64,000 nt of DNA, taken from NCEH01 sp043195135. Its GTDB lineage: Bacteria > Pseudomonadota > Alphaproteobacteria > Rhizobiales > Xanthobacteraceae. Below the pieces are notes generated by a model. It was not told where the DNA came from and searched no databases. It saw nothing but the letters and a program-made list of their open reading frames with translations. A program made the position numbers and the translations under genes. The stretch lies in NCBI RefSeq assembly GCF_043195135.1, contig NZ_JBAFWP010000003.1; one strand, written 5' to 3'. Position 1 is the stretch's first letter. Every line of letters begins with the position of its first letter. Shown here piece by piece: positions 46,016-54,707 of the stretch.

Positions 46016-47088
46016 CGCTGCTGGTCGAAGCCAAGCTGAAGCTGGGCGACTTCACCCTCGACGCGCGCTTTGCCTCCCATGCCGGGGTCACCGCTCTGTT
46101 CGGGCCGTCGGGCTCGGGCAAATCCACCCTCGTCAACATCATCGGCGGGCTGATCCGGCCCGATGCCGGACGGGTGGTGTTCGACGACGTGGTGCTGGTC
46201 GATACCGAACGCGGCATCTATGTGCCGAAGCACAAGCGGCGCTTCGGCTATGTGTTCCAGGAAGCGCGGCTGTTCCCGCATCTCTCGGTGCGGCGCAACC
46301 TGCTGTTCGGCCGCTGGTTCGCGCCGGCCGCCCTGCGCCAGGGCAACCTCACGCAGGTGGTGGACCTGCTCGGCATCGGCCACCTGCTGGACCGGCGGCC
46401 CGACGCCCTGTCCGGCGGCGAGAAGCAGCGCGTGGCCATCGGCCGGGCGCTGCTGTCCGAACCGCGCCTGCTGCTGATGGACGAACCGCTCGCCGCGCTC
46501 GACGAGGCGCGCAAGGCCGAGATCCTGCCCTATCTGGAGCGGCTGCGGGACGAGACCCACATTCCCATCGTCTATGTCAGCCATTCCCTGGCCGAGGTCT
46601 CGCGCCTCGCCTCCACCATCGTGGTGCTGGTGGAGGGGCGCGCGGTGGCCATCGGCTCGGCCGACCAGGTGCTGACCCAGCCGGATCTCGTGGCGGCCAC
46701 CGGGCGGGCGGAGAGCGGGGCGGTGATCGAGGCCAGGATCGCCGCCCACGATCCCGTGCACCGGATGACGGTGCTGGACACCGGCAGCGGGCAGATGCGG
46801 GTGCCGCTCTGCGACCAGCCTCCCGGCGCCAGCGTGCGGGTGCGCATTCCCGCCCGCGACGTGATGATCGCGCTCACGCCGCCCCAAGGGCTCAGCGCGC
46901 TGAACGTGCTCGAAGGAAAAATCGCGGAAATCGGCCAGCCGGCCGACGGCATGGTCGACATCCGCCTGGTGTGCGGCGGGCAATCCCTGCTGGCGCGGCT
47001 GACCACCTTCTCGCGCGAGATGCTCGGCCTTCAGCCGGGCATGGGGGTGTTCGCCGTGGTCAAGTCCGTGGCGCTGGCGGAGCGTTAG
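46012..47088 (+). CDS. modC: Molybdate ABC transporter ATP-binding protein
   Basis: A 358-residue ATPase: Walker A LFGPSGSGKSTLVNIIGG at about residues 31-48, Q-loop YVFQEARLFPHLSV, signature LSGGEKQRVAIGRALL, Walker B LLLMDEPLAALDEARKAEI and switch His in YVSHSLAEV. A C-terminal TOBE/Mop domain (about residues 290-357, LNVLEGKIAEIG onward) binds molybdate and can lock transport when the cell is replete. The ATG overlaps the modB stop. The last 29 bases overlap the 3' end of modE on the other strand. Confidence 0.96.
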   Translation: MTLLVEAKLKLGDFTLDARFASHAGVTALFGPSGSGKSTLVNIIGGLIRPDAGRVVFDDVVLVDTERGIYVPKHKRRFGYVFQEARLFPHLSVRRNLLFGRWFAPAALRQGNLTQVVDLLGIGHLLDRRPDALSGGEKQRVAIGRALLSEPRLLLMDEPLAALDEARKAEILPYLERLRDETHIPIVYVSHSLAEVSRLASTIVVLVEGRAVAIGSADQVLTQPDLVAATGRAESGAVIEARIAAHDPVHRMTVLDTGSGQMRVPLCDQPPGASVRVRIPARDVMIALTPPQGLSALNVLEGKIAEIGQPADGMVDIRLVCGGQSLLARLTTFSREMLGLQPGMGVFAVVKSVALAER

Positions 47089-47509
47089 GGCAAGGCGCGT
47101 CCTCGCCCGCCCCATCCGCGCCCGCCCCGTCCGCGCCCGCCCCATCCTCGGAGCTCCCCGCCTCCTCGGCCGGCGGCACATAGCGCGCTTCGAGCCAGGA
47201 GATATCCTCGGCCATCGCGTCGCGCGCCTTCGCCTCCATGCCGCGGAACCGGACGATCAGCTCTTCTCCGAATGCGGTGAGCGCGGCGCCACCGCCCCCA
47301 CCGCCCCCGCGCTTGGATTCCACCACGGGCGTCGCGAACATGCGGTTCATCGCCGCCACCAGCATCCAGGCCCGGCGATAGGACAGGCCCATGGCCCGCC
47401 CGGCACTGGTGATCGAGCCTTCGGCGCGAATCTGTTCCAGCAATTCGATCTTGCCACGCCCCAGACGATCCTCGGGGGGGAAGTCGATCCGCATGATGAG
47501 CTTCGGCAT
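47060..47509 (-). CDS. modE: ModE N-terminal-type regulator without molbindin domain
   Basis: A 149-residue protein whose first 110 residues are the ModE LysR-like winged helix: KIELLEQIRAEGSITSAGRA, GLSYRRAWMLVAAMN, then a Gly-rich wing (GGGGGGGAALTAFGEEL). It lacks the C-terminal di-Mop domains of E. coli ModE, so molybdate sensing, if any, must use another part or a partner such as Mop. The tail from about residue 118 is a low-complexity run of GADGA units encoded by 15-bp DNA repeats. It is the natural candidate to bind the two Mo-boxes at 44368 and 44411. It is convergent with modC, with a 29-base overlap. Confidence 0.88.
   Translation of the reverse strand: MPKLIMRIDFPPEDRLGRGKIELLEQIRAEGSITSAGRAMGLSYRRAWMLVAAMNRMFATPVVESKRGGGGGGGAALTAFGEELIVRFRGMEAKARDAMAEDISWLEARYVPPAEEAGSSEDGAGADGAGADGAGEDAPCPNAPPAPRT
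47105..47149. repeat. Three 15-bp repeats in the modE tail
   Basis: Three units of GCCCGCCCCATCCGC type start at 47105, 47120 and 47135. On the minus strand they encode the GADGA repeats at the end of ModE. Confidence 0.88.
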
Positions 47510-47792
47510 GTGCGGCGGTCTCGCGCGGTTTTTGCGGTCTCGCGCCCCCTCCCTGCCCCACCGGATGCAGGGGCGATGCGCGTCGCCGGACGGATGATGA
47601 AGCGCTTATCTCGTCCGAACGAGGGCGCCTTTCAGGGGTGGGGAGGGACGGCGGCGGGGCGTTCTGGTGGTCATTGGCCAAACCGGTGGAGGACGTGTCG
47701 CCGGTCGCGCACCCGCGGTCCCGGTCACGGTGGGGACGCATACCAAAAATCCGGGCGCTTTTATATATGCTGATTTCGTCGTCCGAAAACTG

Positions 47793-47821
47793 GAAACCAC
47801 CCGAACAAATTAAGTGGTTTC
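47793..47821. promoter_or_regulatory. Inverted repeat GAAACCAC/GTGGTTTC
   Basis: Perfect 8-bp arms with a 13-base AT-rich centre in the long non-coding region. It could be an operator or an RNA hairpin. No T-run follows directly, so it is not a clear terminator. Confidence 0.4.
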
Positions 47822-48278
47822 AAAATATTATACTTATACCTCCCGATTATTCCGTCATCCTCAAAACACACACATCTCATCCTTCCAAAACTAGAAAAGC
47901 ATTTTGCGCAGTAAAATCTTCAAACATGCTCTCGCCGCACAGAATAGCGCCGACCGACCGCGCAAACAGGCGCCTTTCGTCTCCGATCTGCGGGGCATCG
48001 CCGCGTTTTGCCTTCGCACGGACACCGCGCAGCGTTTGCAAGCAGCCCGGTCCGGTCGCAGCCCGTTGAGAGACGACGGCCGCATCCGGTCCATGTAAAT
48101 TAAATTGATAAATTTAGTAGCAAATAGGTTGACCGCTGCTTTTCCTTCGGACAGTGTTCCAGGCGTACCCGGAAGGCGCGGCGTCACCGCCCCCTTCCGT
48201 CCCCTGGAGCCCGCACTGGCCAGATGATTTCGCTCTGGCCAGCCGCGCTCTGAAGCGACCGGCCCACGCGAGGCGCAG

Positions 48279-48335
48279 ATGACGTTGATCCATCCGCCCA
48301 TCCGCCTGTGTACGAAGGGCAGCGCGCGGCTGTGA
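48279..48335 (+). CDS. Possible 18-residue leader peptide upstream of ssuA
   Basis: The ATG at 48279 is preceded by GAGG at a spacing of six to seven bases. The frame encodes MTLIHPPIRLCTKGSARL and stops at 48335. It has one Cys codon and is followed by GGCTGTGAGCC, which can form a small hairpin. It lies 270 bases upstream of the sulfonate transport genes. Cysteine-containing leader peptides that attenuate sulfur genes are known in other bacteria; assigning that role here is speculation. Confidence 0.2.
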   Translation: MTLIHPPIRLCTKGSARL

Positions 48336-48602
48336 GCCGCCCGCTGTCCGCTGCCGCTCGCCCCTTTCTCCCCCATCGCTTCCAGGAAGGCGTCGGCCCT
48401 GCCGACGAACGCATCCTTATGCCTGTCGCCATCCTTGTGCCCGTCCGCCGCGGCGCAGACGCATGAGCCAAAGCAGCCCCGGCTTTCCCGGCCCTGCCCG
48501 CCGGCCCTCGCCCATCCGCATCCCGAAGGAGGCGGCCGCGGCCCGGCGCAGCGTCCCCGTCTATCCCGCAAATCGCCCGATCCGCTTGACCGGAGCCCGT
48601 CC

Positions 48603-49565
48603 ATGATCAGCAAACGCCAATTCCTCGCCGGCTCGGCAGGCGCAGCCGCGCTCGCCCTTGGCCTCCGCGGCGCCTGCGCTCAATCGGCAAGCCCGCCGAA
48701 GGAGTTCAGCGTCGGCTACCAGAAGTCGAGCGGCATCCTCGTGGCCGCCCGCCAGCAGCAGACGTTGGAAAAGCGCCTGAAGGCGCTCGGGGTCGAGAAC
48801 GTGCGCTGGGTCGAATTCCAGTTCGGCCCGCCGCTGCTGGAGGCGCTCAGCGCCGGCGCGGTGGACATCGGCACGGTGGGCGACACGCCGCCGATCTTCG
48901 CCCAGGCCGCGGGAGCGAACCTGGTCTATGTGGCAAGCGCGCCCGCCACCCAGTCCGCGACCCTGGTGCCGAAGACCTCGCCCATCACCTCCGTGGCGCA
49001 GCTGAAGGGCAAGAAGGTCGCCATCGCCAAGGGCTCCTCGGCGCACAATTTCACCGTGCAGGCGCTGAAGCGGGTCGGCCTCTCGTTCGCCGATATCGAG
49101 CCAGTCTATCTGCCGCCGGCGGATGCGGTCGCCGCCTTCTCCTCGGGTCGGGTGGATGCCTGGAGCGTGTGGGATCCCTATTACGCCATCGCCGAGACCC
49201 GCCACGGGGCGCGCGCCATCGTCACCACCGACGACGGGCTCGCCAGCCACACCTTCTATCTCGCCAACCGCACCACCGCGAATGTGTACCCCGCCGTGCT
49301 CCAGGCCGCCCTCGACGAATTGCGGCAGGTGACCGCCTGGGCCGCCGCGCATCGCGACGAGCTCGCCGCGCTGACCGCCCAGGTCACCGGTGTCGAACTG
49401 GAGGTGCAGAAGATCGCCACCGCCCGCTATCCCATCCAGCTCAACACGATCAGCGAGAAGATCGTGCGCCAGCAGCAGGAGATCGCGGACACCTTCTTCG
49501 CCCTTGGCCTGATCCCCAGGCAAATCGCCGTGTCCGACATCGTCTGGTCGGCCGCACGCTCCTGA
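48603..49565 (+). CDS. ssuA: Aliphatic sulfonate ABC transporter substrate-binding protein (first paralogue)
   Basis: A 320-residue periplasmic protein. The N-terminus SKRQFLAGSAGAAALALG looks like a weak Tat signal (Lys-Arg in place of twin Arg) or an ordinary Sec signal, ending near GACAQ. SsuA features are FSVGYQKSSGILVAARQQQ, VRWVEFQFGPPLLEALSAG, DIGTVGDTPPIFAQAAGA, AIAKGSSAHNF and WSVWDPYYAIAE. It captures sulfonates as a sulfur source. It is followed by a close paralogue 22 bases downstream. Confidence 0.94.
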   Translation: MISKRQFLAGSAGAAALALGLRGACAQSASPPKEFSVGYQKSSGILVAARQQQTLEKRLKALGVENVRWVEFQFGPPLLEALSAGAVDIGTVGDTPPIFAQAAGANLVYVASAPATQSATLVPKTSPITSVAQLKGKKVAIAKGSSAHNFTVQALKRVGLSFADIEPVYLPPADAVAAFSSGRVDAWSVWDPYYAIAETRHGARAIVTTDDGLASHTFYLANRTTANVYPAVLQAALDELRQVTAWAAAHRDELAALTAQVTGVELEVQKIATARYPIQLNTISEKIVRQQQEIADTFFALGLIPRQIAVSDIVWSAARS

Positions 49566-49587
49566 GCCATTCCACGAGGATAGTGTC

Positions 49588-50544
49588 ATGATCCCGATTT
49601 CCCGCCTCGCAGGCGCTCTGGCGCTGGCGCTCACCGTCGCCGGCTTCTCGCCGGTCCAGGCCGAGGAGACCGCGCCGAAGGAATTCCGCGTCGGCTTCCA
49701 GAAGGCCGGCCTGCCGGTCATCACCCGCCAGCAGCAACTGATCGAGAAAGCCCTGGCCCCCGAGGGGGTCAGCGTGCGCTGGGTGGAATTTCCCTCCGGC
49801 CCGCCGCTCCTGGAGGCCCTGAATGCGGGCGCCGTGGACGTGGGCTGGACCGGCGATGCCCCACCCATCTTCGCCCAGGCGGCCGGCGCCAACCTCGTCT
49901 ATGTGGCGGCGCTCCCCTCCAACGGCGCCGGGGAGGCGATCCTCGTTCCGGCCGACAGCCCGGTGCGCGCGGTGGCCGAGCTGAAGGGCAAGAAGGTGGG
50001 CGTCACCAAGGGCTCCAGCGCACAGAACCTGCTTGTGGCCGCGCTCGAGCGGGCCGGCGTCGCCTATTCCGACATCACGCCGGTCTATCTCAGCCCGGCC
50101 GATGCCGCCGCCGCCTTCGCCAGCGGCAAGATCGACGCCTGGTCGATCTGGGATCCGTTCTTCGCCATCGCGGAACAGCGCCACGCCCCGCGCGTGCTGA
50201 CCACGACGAAGGACGAGTTGCAGGTCAATACCTATTTCCTCGCCAACAAGAGCTTCGCCGCCGCCCATCCCTCCCTCGTCCTCAAGGCGGAAGAGGCCCT
50301 GAAGCAGAGCGCCCAATGGGCCGATGCCCATCGCCCCGAGGTGGCCAAGGTGCTCGCCGAGGTGACCGGCGTCGATATCGCCGCCCAGACCCGCGCCGCC
50401 GACCGCCAGGTGTTCGGCGTCTATCCGCTCACCGACGCGGTGATCGCCGGACAGCAGCAGACCGCGGACCGCTTCTTCAAGCTCGGCCTCATCCCCCGCG
50501 CCATCGTCGTCAAGGACGCGGTGTGGGTGCGCCCGCAGAGCTGA
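49588..50544 (+). CDS. ssuA: Aliphatic sulfonate ABC transporter substrate-binding protein (second paralogue)
   Basis: A 318-residue periplasmic protein with a clear Sec signal peptide (residues 1-23, ending PVQAEE). It repeats the features of the preceding paralogue: FRVGFQKAGLPVITRQQQ, VRWVEFPSGPPLLEALNAG, VGWTGDAPPIFAQAAGA, GVTKGSSAQNL and WSIWDPFFAIAE. Differences in the pocket regions suggest a different ligand range. Both paralogues presumably feed the single SsuC-SsuB transporter. It lies 32 bases before ssuD. Confidence 0.94.
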   Translation: MIPISRLAGALALALTVAGFSPVQAEETAPKEFRVGFQKAGLPVITRQQQLIEKALAPEGVSVRWVEFPSGPPLLEALNAGAVDVGWTGDAPPIFAQAAGANLVYVAALPSNGAGEAILVPADSPVRAVAELKGKKVGVTKGSSAQNLLVAALERAGVAYSDITPVYLSPADAAAAFASGKIDAWSIWDPFFAIAEQRHAPRVLTTTKDELQVNTYFLANKSFAAAHPSLVLKAEEALKQSAQWADAHRPEVAKVLAEVTGVDIAAQTRAADRQVFGVYPLTDAVIAGQQQTADRFFKLGLIPRAIVVKDAVWVRPQS

Positions 50545-50576
50545 GCCCACCCTCGATCCCATTGAAGGAGGCCGCC

Positions 50577-51728
50577 ATGGCCCATGATCCGCTCAATTTC
50601 TTCTGGTTCATCCCCACCCACGGCGACGGCGCCTATCTCGGCTCCGAGACCCGCCAGCGCCCGCCGGACTTCGGCTATTTCAAGCAGATCGCCCAGGCGG
50701 TGGACCGGCTCGGCTTTCCGGGCGTGCTGCTGCCCACCGGCCAGAGCTGCGAGGACAGCTGGATCACCGCCGCGGGCCTTGCCGCGGTGACCGAGCGGCT
50801 GAAGTTCCTGGTCGCCCTGCGGCCGGGCGTGACCACCCCCGCCTTCGCCGCGCGCCAGACCGCCGCCCTCGACCGGGCGAGCAACGGGCGGCTCCTGCTC
50901 AATGTGGTGGTGGGCGGCAACCCCACCGAACTGGCGGGCGACGGCCTCTTCCTCGGCCATGACGAGCGATATGCCCAGGCGGCCGAATTCCTCGAGATCT
51001 GGGAACGGCTGGTGTCCGGCGAGACGGTGACATTCGACGGCCGCTACTACCGCATCGAGAACGGGCGGCTCGATTTCGCGACGGTGCAGCGGCCCCGCCC
51101 GCCGCTTTATTTCGGCGGCTCCTCCGAGGCTGGCCAGGACCTGGCGGTGAACCAGACCGACCTCTATCTCACCTGGGGCGAGCCGCCCGCCGGCGTGAAG
51201 GAGAAGATCGCCCAGGTGCGCAAGAAGGCCGCGGCCGCCGGACGCGCCGTGCGCTTCGGCATCCGCCTGCATTTCATCGTGCGCGAGACCGAGGACGAGG
51301 CGTGGGCCGCCGCCGACAGGCTCATCAGCCGGATCTCGGACGAGCAGATCGCCCGCGCCCAGCAGCGCTTCGAGACCGAGATGGATTCGGTGGGCCAGCG
51401 CCGCATGGCCGCGCTCCACGGCGGGCGGCGCGACCGGCTCGTGGTCTCGCCGAACCTGTGGGCGGGCGTCGGCCTCGTGCGCTCCGGCGCCGGCACGGCG
51501 CTGGTCGGAACGCCCGAGCAGGTGGCCGCGCGCCTCGCCGAATATCAGGACCTCGGCATCGATACGGTCATCGGCTCCGGCTACCCGCATCTGGAGGAGG
51601 CCTATCGCGTGGCGGAGCTGCTGTTCCCCGCGCTCGGGCTCGGCCGGTCCGCCGCCTTCAACCGCAATGTGGCGAACGAGTTCGCGGTGGGCGCGCACGG
51701 CGGCTCGCGCCTGAAAGTGGCGTCATGA
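50577..51728 (+). CDS. ssuD: FMNH2-dependent alkanesulfonate monooxygenase
   Basis: Cleaves the C-S bond of alkanesulfonates with O2 and FMNH2, releasing sulfite and an aldehyde. The 383-residue bacterial luciferase-like barrel has FFWFIPTHGDGAYLG at the N-terminus, LLPTGQSCEDSW with the active-site Cys, FLVALRPGV, NVVVGGNP, YYRIENGRLDF, PLYFGGSSEAG, and VSPNLWAGVGLVRSGAGTALV near the mobile loop Arg. AAGGAGGCC supports the ATG at 50577. Reduced flavin must come from an SsuE-type reductase that is not in this window. The stop overlaps the ssuC start (ATGA). Confidence 0.97.
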   Translation: MAHDPLNFFWFIPTHGDGAYLGSETRQRPPDFGYFKQIAQAVDRLGFPGVLLPTGQSCEDSWITAAGLAAVTERLKFLVALRPGVTTPAFAARQTAALDRASNGRLLLNVVVGGNPTELAGDGLFLGHDERYAQAAEFLEIWERLVSGETVTFDGRYYRIENGRLDFATVQRPRPPLYFGGSSEAGQDLAVNQTDLYLTWGEPPAGVKEKIAQVRKKAAAAGRAVRFGIRLHFIVRETEDEAWAAADRLISRISDEQIARAQQRFETEMDSVGQRRMAALHGGRRDRLVVSPNLWAGVGLVRSGAGTALVGTPEQVAARLAEYQDLGIDTVIGSGYPHLEEAYRVAELLFPALGLGRSAAFNRNVANEFAVGAHGGSRLKVAS

Positions 51729-52501
51729 GCGCCCTGAAACGCTTCTCCCGGCAGGGGGTCGGGTGGCTCCTCCCGGTCCTCCTCCTGGTGGGCTGGGAGG
51801 TGGCGGCGCGGCTCGGGGAGATCCCGAAGAACGTGCTGCCGGCCCCGTCGGACGTGGGCGCCGCGCTCTGGAAGCTCACCGCCTCGGGCGAGATCTTCCG
51901 GCACATCTATGTGTCCGCGTGGCGGGCCCTGACGGGCTTTGCCCTCGGCGGAGCCATCGGCTTCGCGCTGGGGCTCGCCAACGGCCTGTCCGGCGCGAGC
52001 CGGGCGTTCTCGGACACGACGCTGCAGATGGTGCGCAACATTCCCCATCTGGCGCTCATCCCGCTGGTGATCCTGTGGTTCGGCATCGACGAGGAAGCCA
52101 AGCTCTTCCTGGTCGCGCTGGGCGTGTTCTTTCCCATCTACATCAACACGCTGCACGGCATCCGCACGGTGGACCCGCAGCTGATCGAGATGGGGCGCAT
52201 CTACGGCATGTCGCGGGGCGAGCTGTTCACGCGGGTGATCCTGCCCGGGGCGCTGCCCTCCATCTTTGTCGGCGTGCGCTATGCGCTCGGCATCATGTGG
52301 CTCACGCTGATCGTGGCGGAGACCATCTCGGCTTCGTCCGGCCTCGGCTACATGGCCATGCAGGCCCGCGAATTCCTCCTGATCGACGTGGTGGTGCTGT
52401 CGATCCTGATCTACGCGCTGCTCGGGAAGCTGGCGGACAGCGCCGCCCGCCTCCTGGAGCGCGTGTTCCTTCAGTGGCACCCCGCATTCCAACTCCAGTG
52501 A
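51725..52501 (+). CDS. ssuC: Aliphatic sulfonate ABC transporter permease
   Basis: A 258-residue permease with about six helices and the EAA-type loop LIEMGRIYGMSRGELFTRVI. Other typical segments are LLLVGWEVAARLGEIPKNVLP at the N-terminus and WLTLIVAETISASSGLGYMA. The ATG overlaps the ssuD stop. ssuB follows after 10 bases. Confidence 0.95.
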   Translation: MSALKRFSRQGVGWLLPVLLLVGWEVAARLGEIPKNVLPAPSDVGAALWKLTASGEIFRHIYVSAWRALTGFALGGAIGFALGLANGLSGASRAFSDTTLQMVRNIPHLALIPLVILWFGIDEEAKLFLVALGVFFPIYINTLHGIRTVDPQLIEMGRIYGMSRGELFTRVILPGALPSIFVGVRYALGIMWLTLIVAETISASSGLGYMAMQAREFLLIDVVVLSILIYALLGKLADSAARLLERVFLQWHPAFQLQ

Positions 52502-52511
52502 GGCACCCCCC

Positions 52512-53384
52512 ATGACCATGGCCGTACGAAACGCCGATGCGGCACTCAGGCCCGGCGTCCGCTTCGAAGGCGCCCCCTTCCCCAATCCCTTCCTTCCGGA
52601 TGCGAGCGCGGACGCGCGGGGCGCCACGGCCCCGCAGGTCGCCGCCCAGGGCGGGGCGGCCTTCACCTTGAAGGGCGTGAATAAGGCCTTCGGCTCCAAG
52701 CCGGTGCTCCAGGACATCGACCTCAGCGTGAAGGCGGGCGAGTTCGTGGCGGTGATCGGCAAGAGCGGCTGCGGCAAGAGCACGCTGCTGCGGCTCCTGA
52801 CCGGCCTCGACGCGCCCACCGCCGGGACCATCACCTTCGGCGACGGCGTGCCGCGGACCGGCGCGCGCCTCACCCGCGTCATGTTCCAGGAGCCGCGCCT
52901 TCTGCCCTGGGCCCGCGTGGCGGCGAACGTGGAAGTGGGGCTCTCCCACCTCAGGGACAAGGCCGCGCGGCGCGCGAGCGCCCTCGCCTTGCTCTCCGAC
53001 GTGGGCCTTGCGGACCGGGCCGGCGAATGGCCGGCGGTGCTCTCCGGCGGCCAGCGCCAGCGCGTCGCGCTCGCCCGTGCCCTGGCGAGCCGGCCGGGCA
53101 TTCTCGCGCTGGATGAACCGCTCGGCGCGCTCGACGCGCTCACCCGCATCGAAATGCAGTTCCTGCTTGAGCGCATCTGGCGCCAGCAGGGCTTCACCGC
53201 CGTGCTGGTCACGCACGATGTGTCGGAGGCGGTGGCCCTGGCGGACCGGGTGGTGCTCATCGAGGAGGGGCGGATCGCCCTCGACGTGGAAGTGGCGATC
53301 GCGCGCCCGCGCCGCCGCGGCGCGCCGGAACTGGCCGAGCTGGAAGGGCGCATCCTGGAGCGGCTGCTGGGCGGCGGGGCCTGA
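52512..53384 (+). CDS. ssuB: Aliphatic sulfonate ABC transporter ATP-binding protein
   Basis: A 290-residue ATPase. A non-conserved extension of about 50 residues precedes the ATPase core, whose motifs are Walker A VIGKSGCGKSTLLRLLTG, Q-loop VMFQEPRLLPW, signature LSGGQRQRVALARALA, Walker B ILALDEPLGALDALTRIEM and switch region LVTHDVSEAVALAD. The N-terminal extension is found in other SsuB proteins. It ends the ssu operon; no ssuE follows. Confidence 0.95.
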   Translation: MTMAVRNADAALRPGVRFEGAPFPNPFLPDASADARGATAPQVAAQGGAAFTLKGVNKAFGSKPVLQDIDLSVKAGEFVAVIGKSGCGKSTLLRLLTGLDAPTAGTITFGDGVPRTGARLTRVMFQEPRLLPWARVAANVEVGLSHLRDKAARRASALALLSDVGLADRAGEWPAVLSGGQRQRVALARALASRPGILALDEPLGALDALTRIEMQFLLERIWRQQGFTAVLVTHDVSEAVALADRVVLIEEGRIALDVEVAIARPRRRGAPELAELEGRILERLLGGGA

Positions 53385-53476
53385 GCCGGGGCGCGGGGGT
53401 GGGGGTGGGGGTGAGACACCGCCCCCTCTCCACGCCGTCCGGCCGGACGGCAAGCATCCGGCCGCGCTGCGGACGA

Positions 53477-54490
53477 TCAATCGGCGAGGGGCAGCGGCGC
53501 GTCCCGGCTCACGAGGTTCGCGTCCCGCAGCTCGCGCCAGAAGGCGCCGGGGATCACTTCCTGGAGCGCCGCGCGATCCTCGGCGATCCGGCTTGGCCGG
53601 CTGGCGCCCGGGATCACGGCCGCGACCGCCGGATTGGCCAGCGAGAACTGGAGCCCGGCCGCCTTCATGCTGATGCCATAGCGGTCGGCGATGGCCTTGA
53701 TGCGCTCAACCTTGGCGAGGATGGCCGGCGGTGCGGGCGCATATTCGAAGTTCGGCCCGCCCACCAGCGCACCCGAGCTGTAGGGACCGCCGACCACGAT
53801 GCCGAGCCCCCGCTCGGCGACCATCGGCATCACCCGCTGGAGGGCGCGGTCATGGTCGAGCAGCGTGTAGCGCCCGGCGAGCAGGAAGCCGTCCGGCCGG
53901 GGTTCATCCAGGGCCAGCAGAAGCTCGATCGGCTCGACGCGGTTGACGCCGAGGCCCCAGGCCTTGATGACGCCTTCGTCCCGCAGGCGATCCAGGACCT
54001 TGAACGCGCCCTTGCGCGCGCTCTCGAACATGGCGAGCCACGTGTCGCCAAAGAAATCCTGCGCCACGTCGTGGACAAAGGCGATTTCGATGCGATCGGT
54101 CTTGAGGCGCTTCAGGCTGTCCGCGATGGAGCGCAGCGTCGCGTCCTCCGAATAATCGTTCACGATCGTATTCGGGCGACCGTGCTTGAAGACGTCGCCC
54201 TTCTCGCCGAGATCGCGGGCGCTGACGTCCTCGACCTCGTCTAGGATGATGCGGCCGACCTTGGTGCTGATGACGTATTCGTCGCGCGGCTTGCCGGCGA
54301 GCGCCTCGCCCATGCGGATCTCCGCAAGGCCCGCGCCGTAGAAGGGCGCATTGTCGAAATAGCGGATGCCGTCGGTCCAGGCGGCCTCCACCGTCGCCAG
54401 CGCCTCCTGCTCGGGAATGTCGCGGAACATGTTGCCCAGCGGAGCGGCGCCAAAGCCCAGCTTGCCGGGAAGAATATCTCTGAGTGCCAT
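53477..54490 (-). CDS. Aldo/keto reductase (D-threo-aldose 1-dehydrogenase-like)
   Basis: A 337-residue NAD(P)-dependent oxidoreductase barrel. AKR landmarks are RYFDNAPFYGAGLAEIRMGEAL with the catalytic Asp and Tyr (given as its span), VISTKVGR with the catalytic Lys, EIAFVHDV with the catalytic His, and the cofactor-binding end PAVAAVIPGASRPSRI. The sequence is closest in type to D-threo-aldose (L-fucose) dehydrogenase or pyridoxal 4-dehydrogenase proteins; the substrate is unproven. It stands alone, divergent from the L,D-transpeptidase-like gene. The ATG at 54490 is at the family position. Confidence 0.87.
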   Translation of the reverse strand: MALRDILPGKLGFGAAPLGNMFRDIPEQEALATVEAAWTDGIRYFDNAPFYGAGLAEIRMGEALAGKPRDEYVISTKVGRIILDEVEDVSARDLGEKGDVFKHGRPNTIVNDYSEDATLRSIADSLKRLKTDRIEIAFVHDVAQDFFGDTWLAMFESARKGAFKVLDRLRDEGVIKAWGLGVNRVEPIELLLALDEPRPDGFLLAGRYTLLDHDRALQRVMPMVAERGLGIVVGGPYSSGALVGGPNFEYAPAPPAILAKVERIKAIADRYGISMKAAGLQFSLANPAVAAVIPGASRPSRIAEDRAALQEVIPGAFWRELRDANLVSRDAPLPLAD

Positions 54491-54707
54491 CGTCTGATCC
54501 TCGTGAGGGCTTTCGCTTCAGCTGTTTCACGCCATGGAGGAACGGTCCAGCCCCGCGAGGAAACGCGCGGCCGGGGCATGGGGGCGGCAGGGCGACGCCC
54601 CCTCCCGAGAGGGGGCCGCGCGCGGCGGCGAAAGCCAGAGCTTGCCAGGGGCGCCGAGTGTCGGCAATCTCCGCACCGCAAGACGCCCGGCGGGGGCGTG
54701 CCGGAGT

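Larger units (their letters stand above)
47510..48602. other. Long non-coding region with an AT-rich block between modE and ssuA
   Basis: About 1.1 kb without a convincing gene. A block at about 47750-48130 contains several AT-rich stretches (for example 47755-47900 and 48093-48130), in contrast with its surroundings. It contains the inverted repeat GAAACCAC/GTGGTTTC (47793-47821, 13-base centre) and an AT-rich stretch at 48093-48120 that could be a promoter. A minus-strand open frame of 240 codons (47891-48613) crosses it but has Arg/Cys/Gly-rich, non-protein-like composition. A short frame with a ribosome binding site (48279-48335) is listed separately. This could be a complex control region for ssu or the remnant of a deleted gene. 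Confidence 0.55.

Noticed and set aside
47891..48613. Minus-strand 240-codon frame in the non-coding region before ssuA
   Set aside because: Composition is Arg/Gly/Cys/Ser-rich with no domain; it crosses the AT-rich stretches without codon-position bias, overlaps the ssuA start and has no ribosome binding site.
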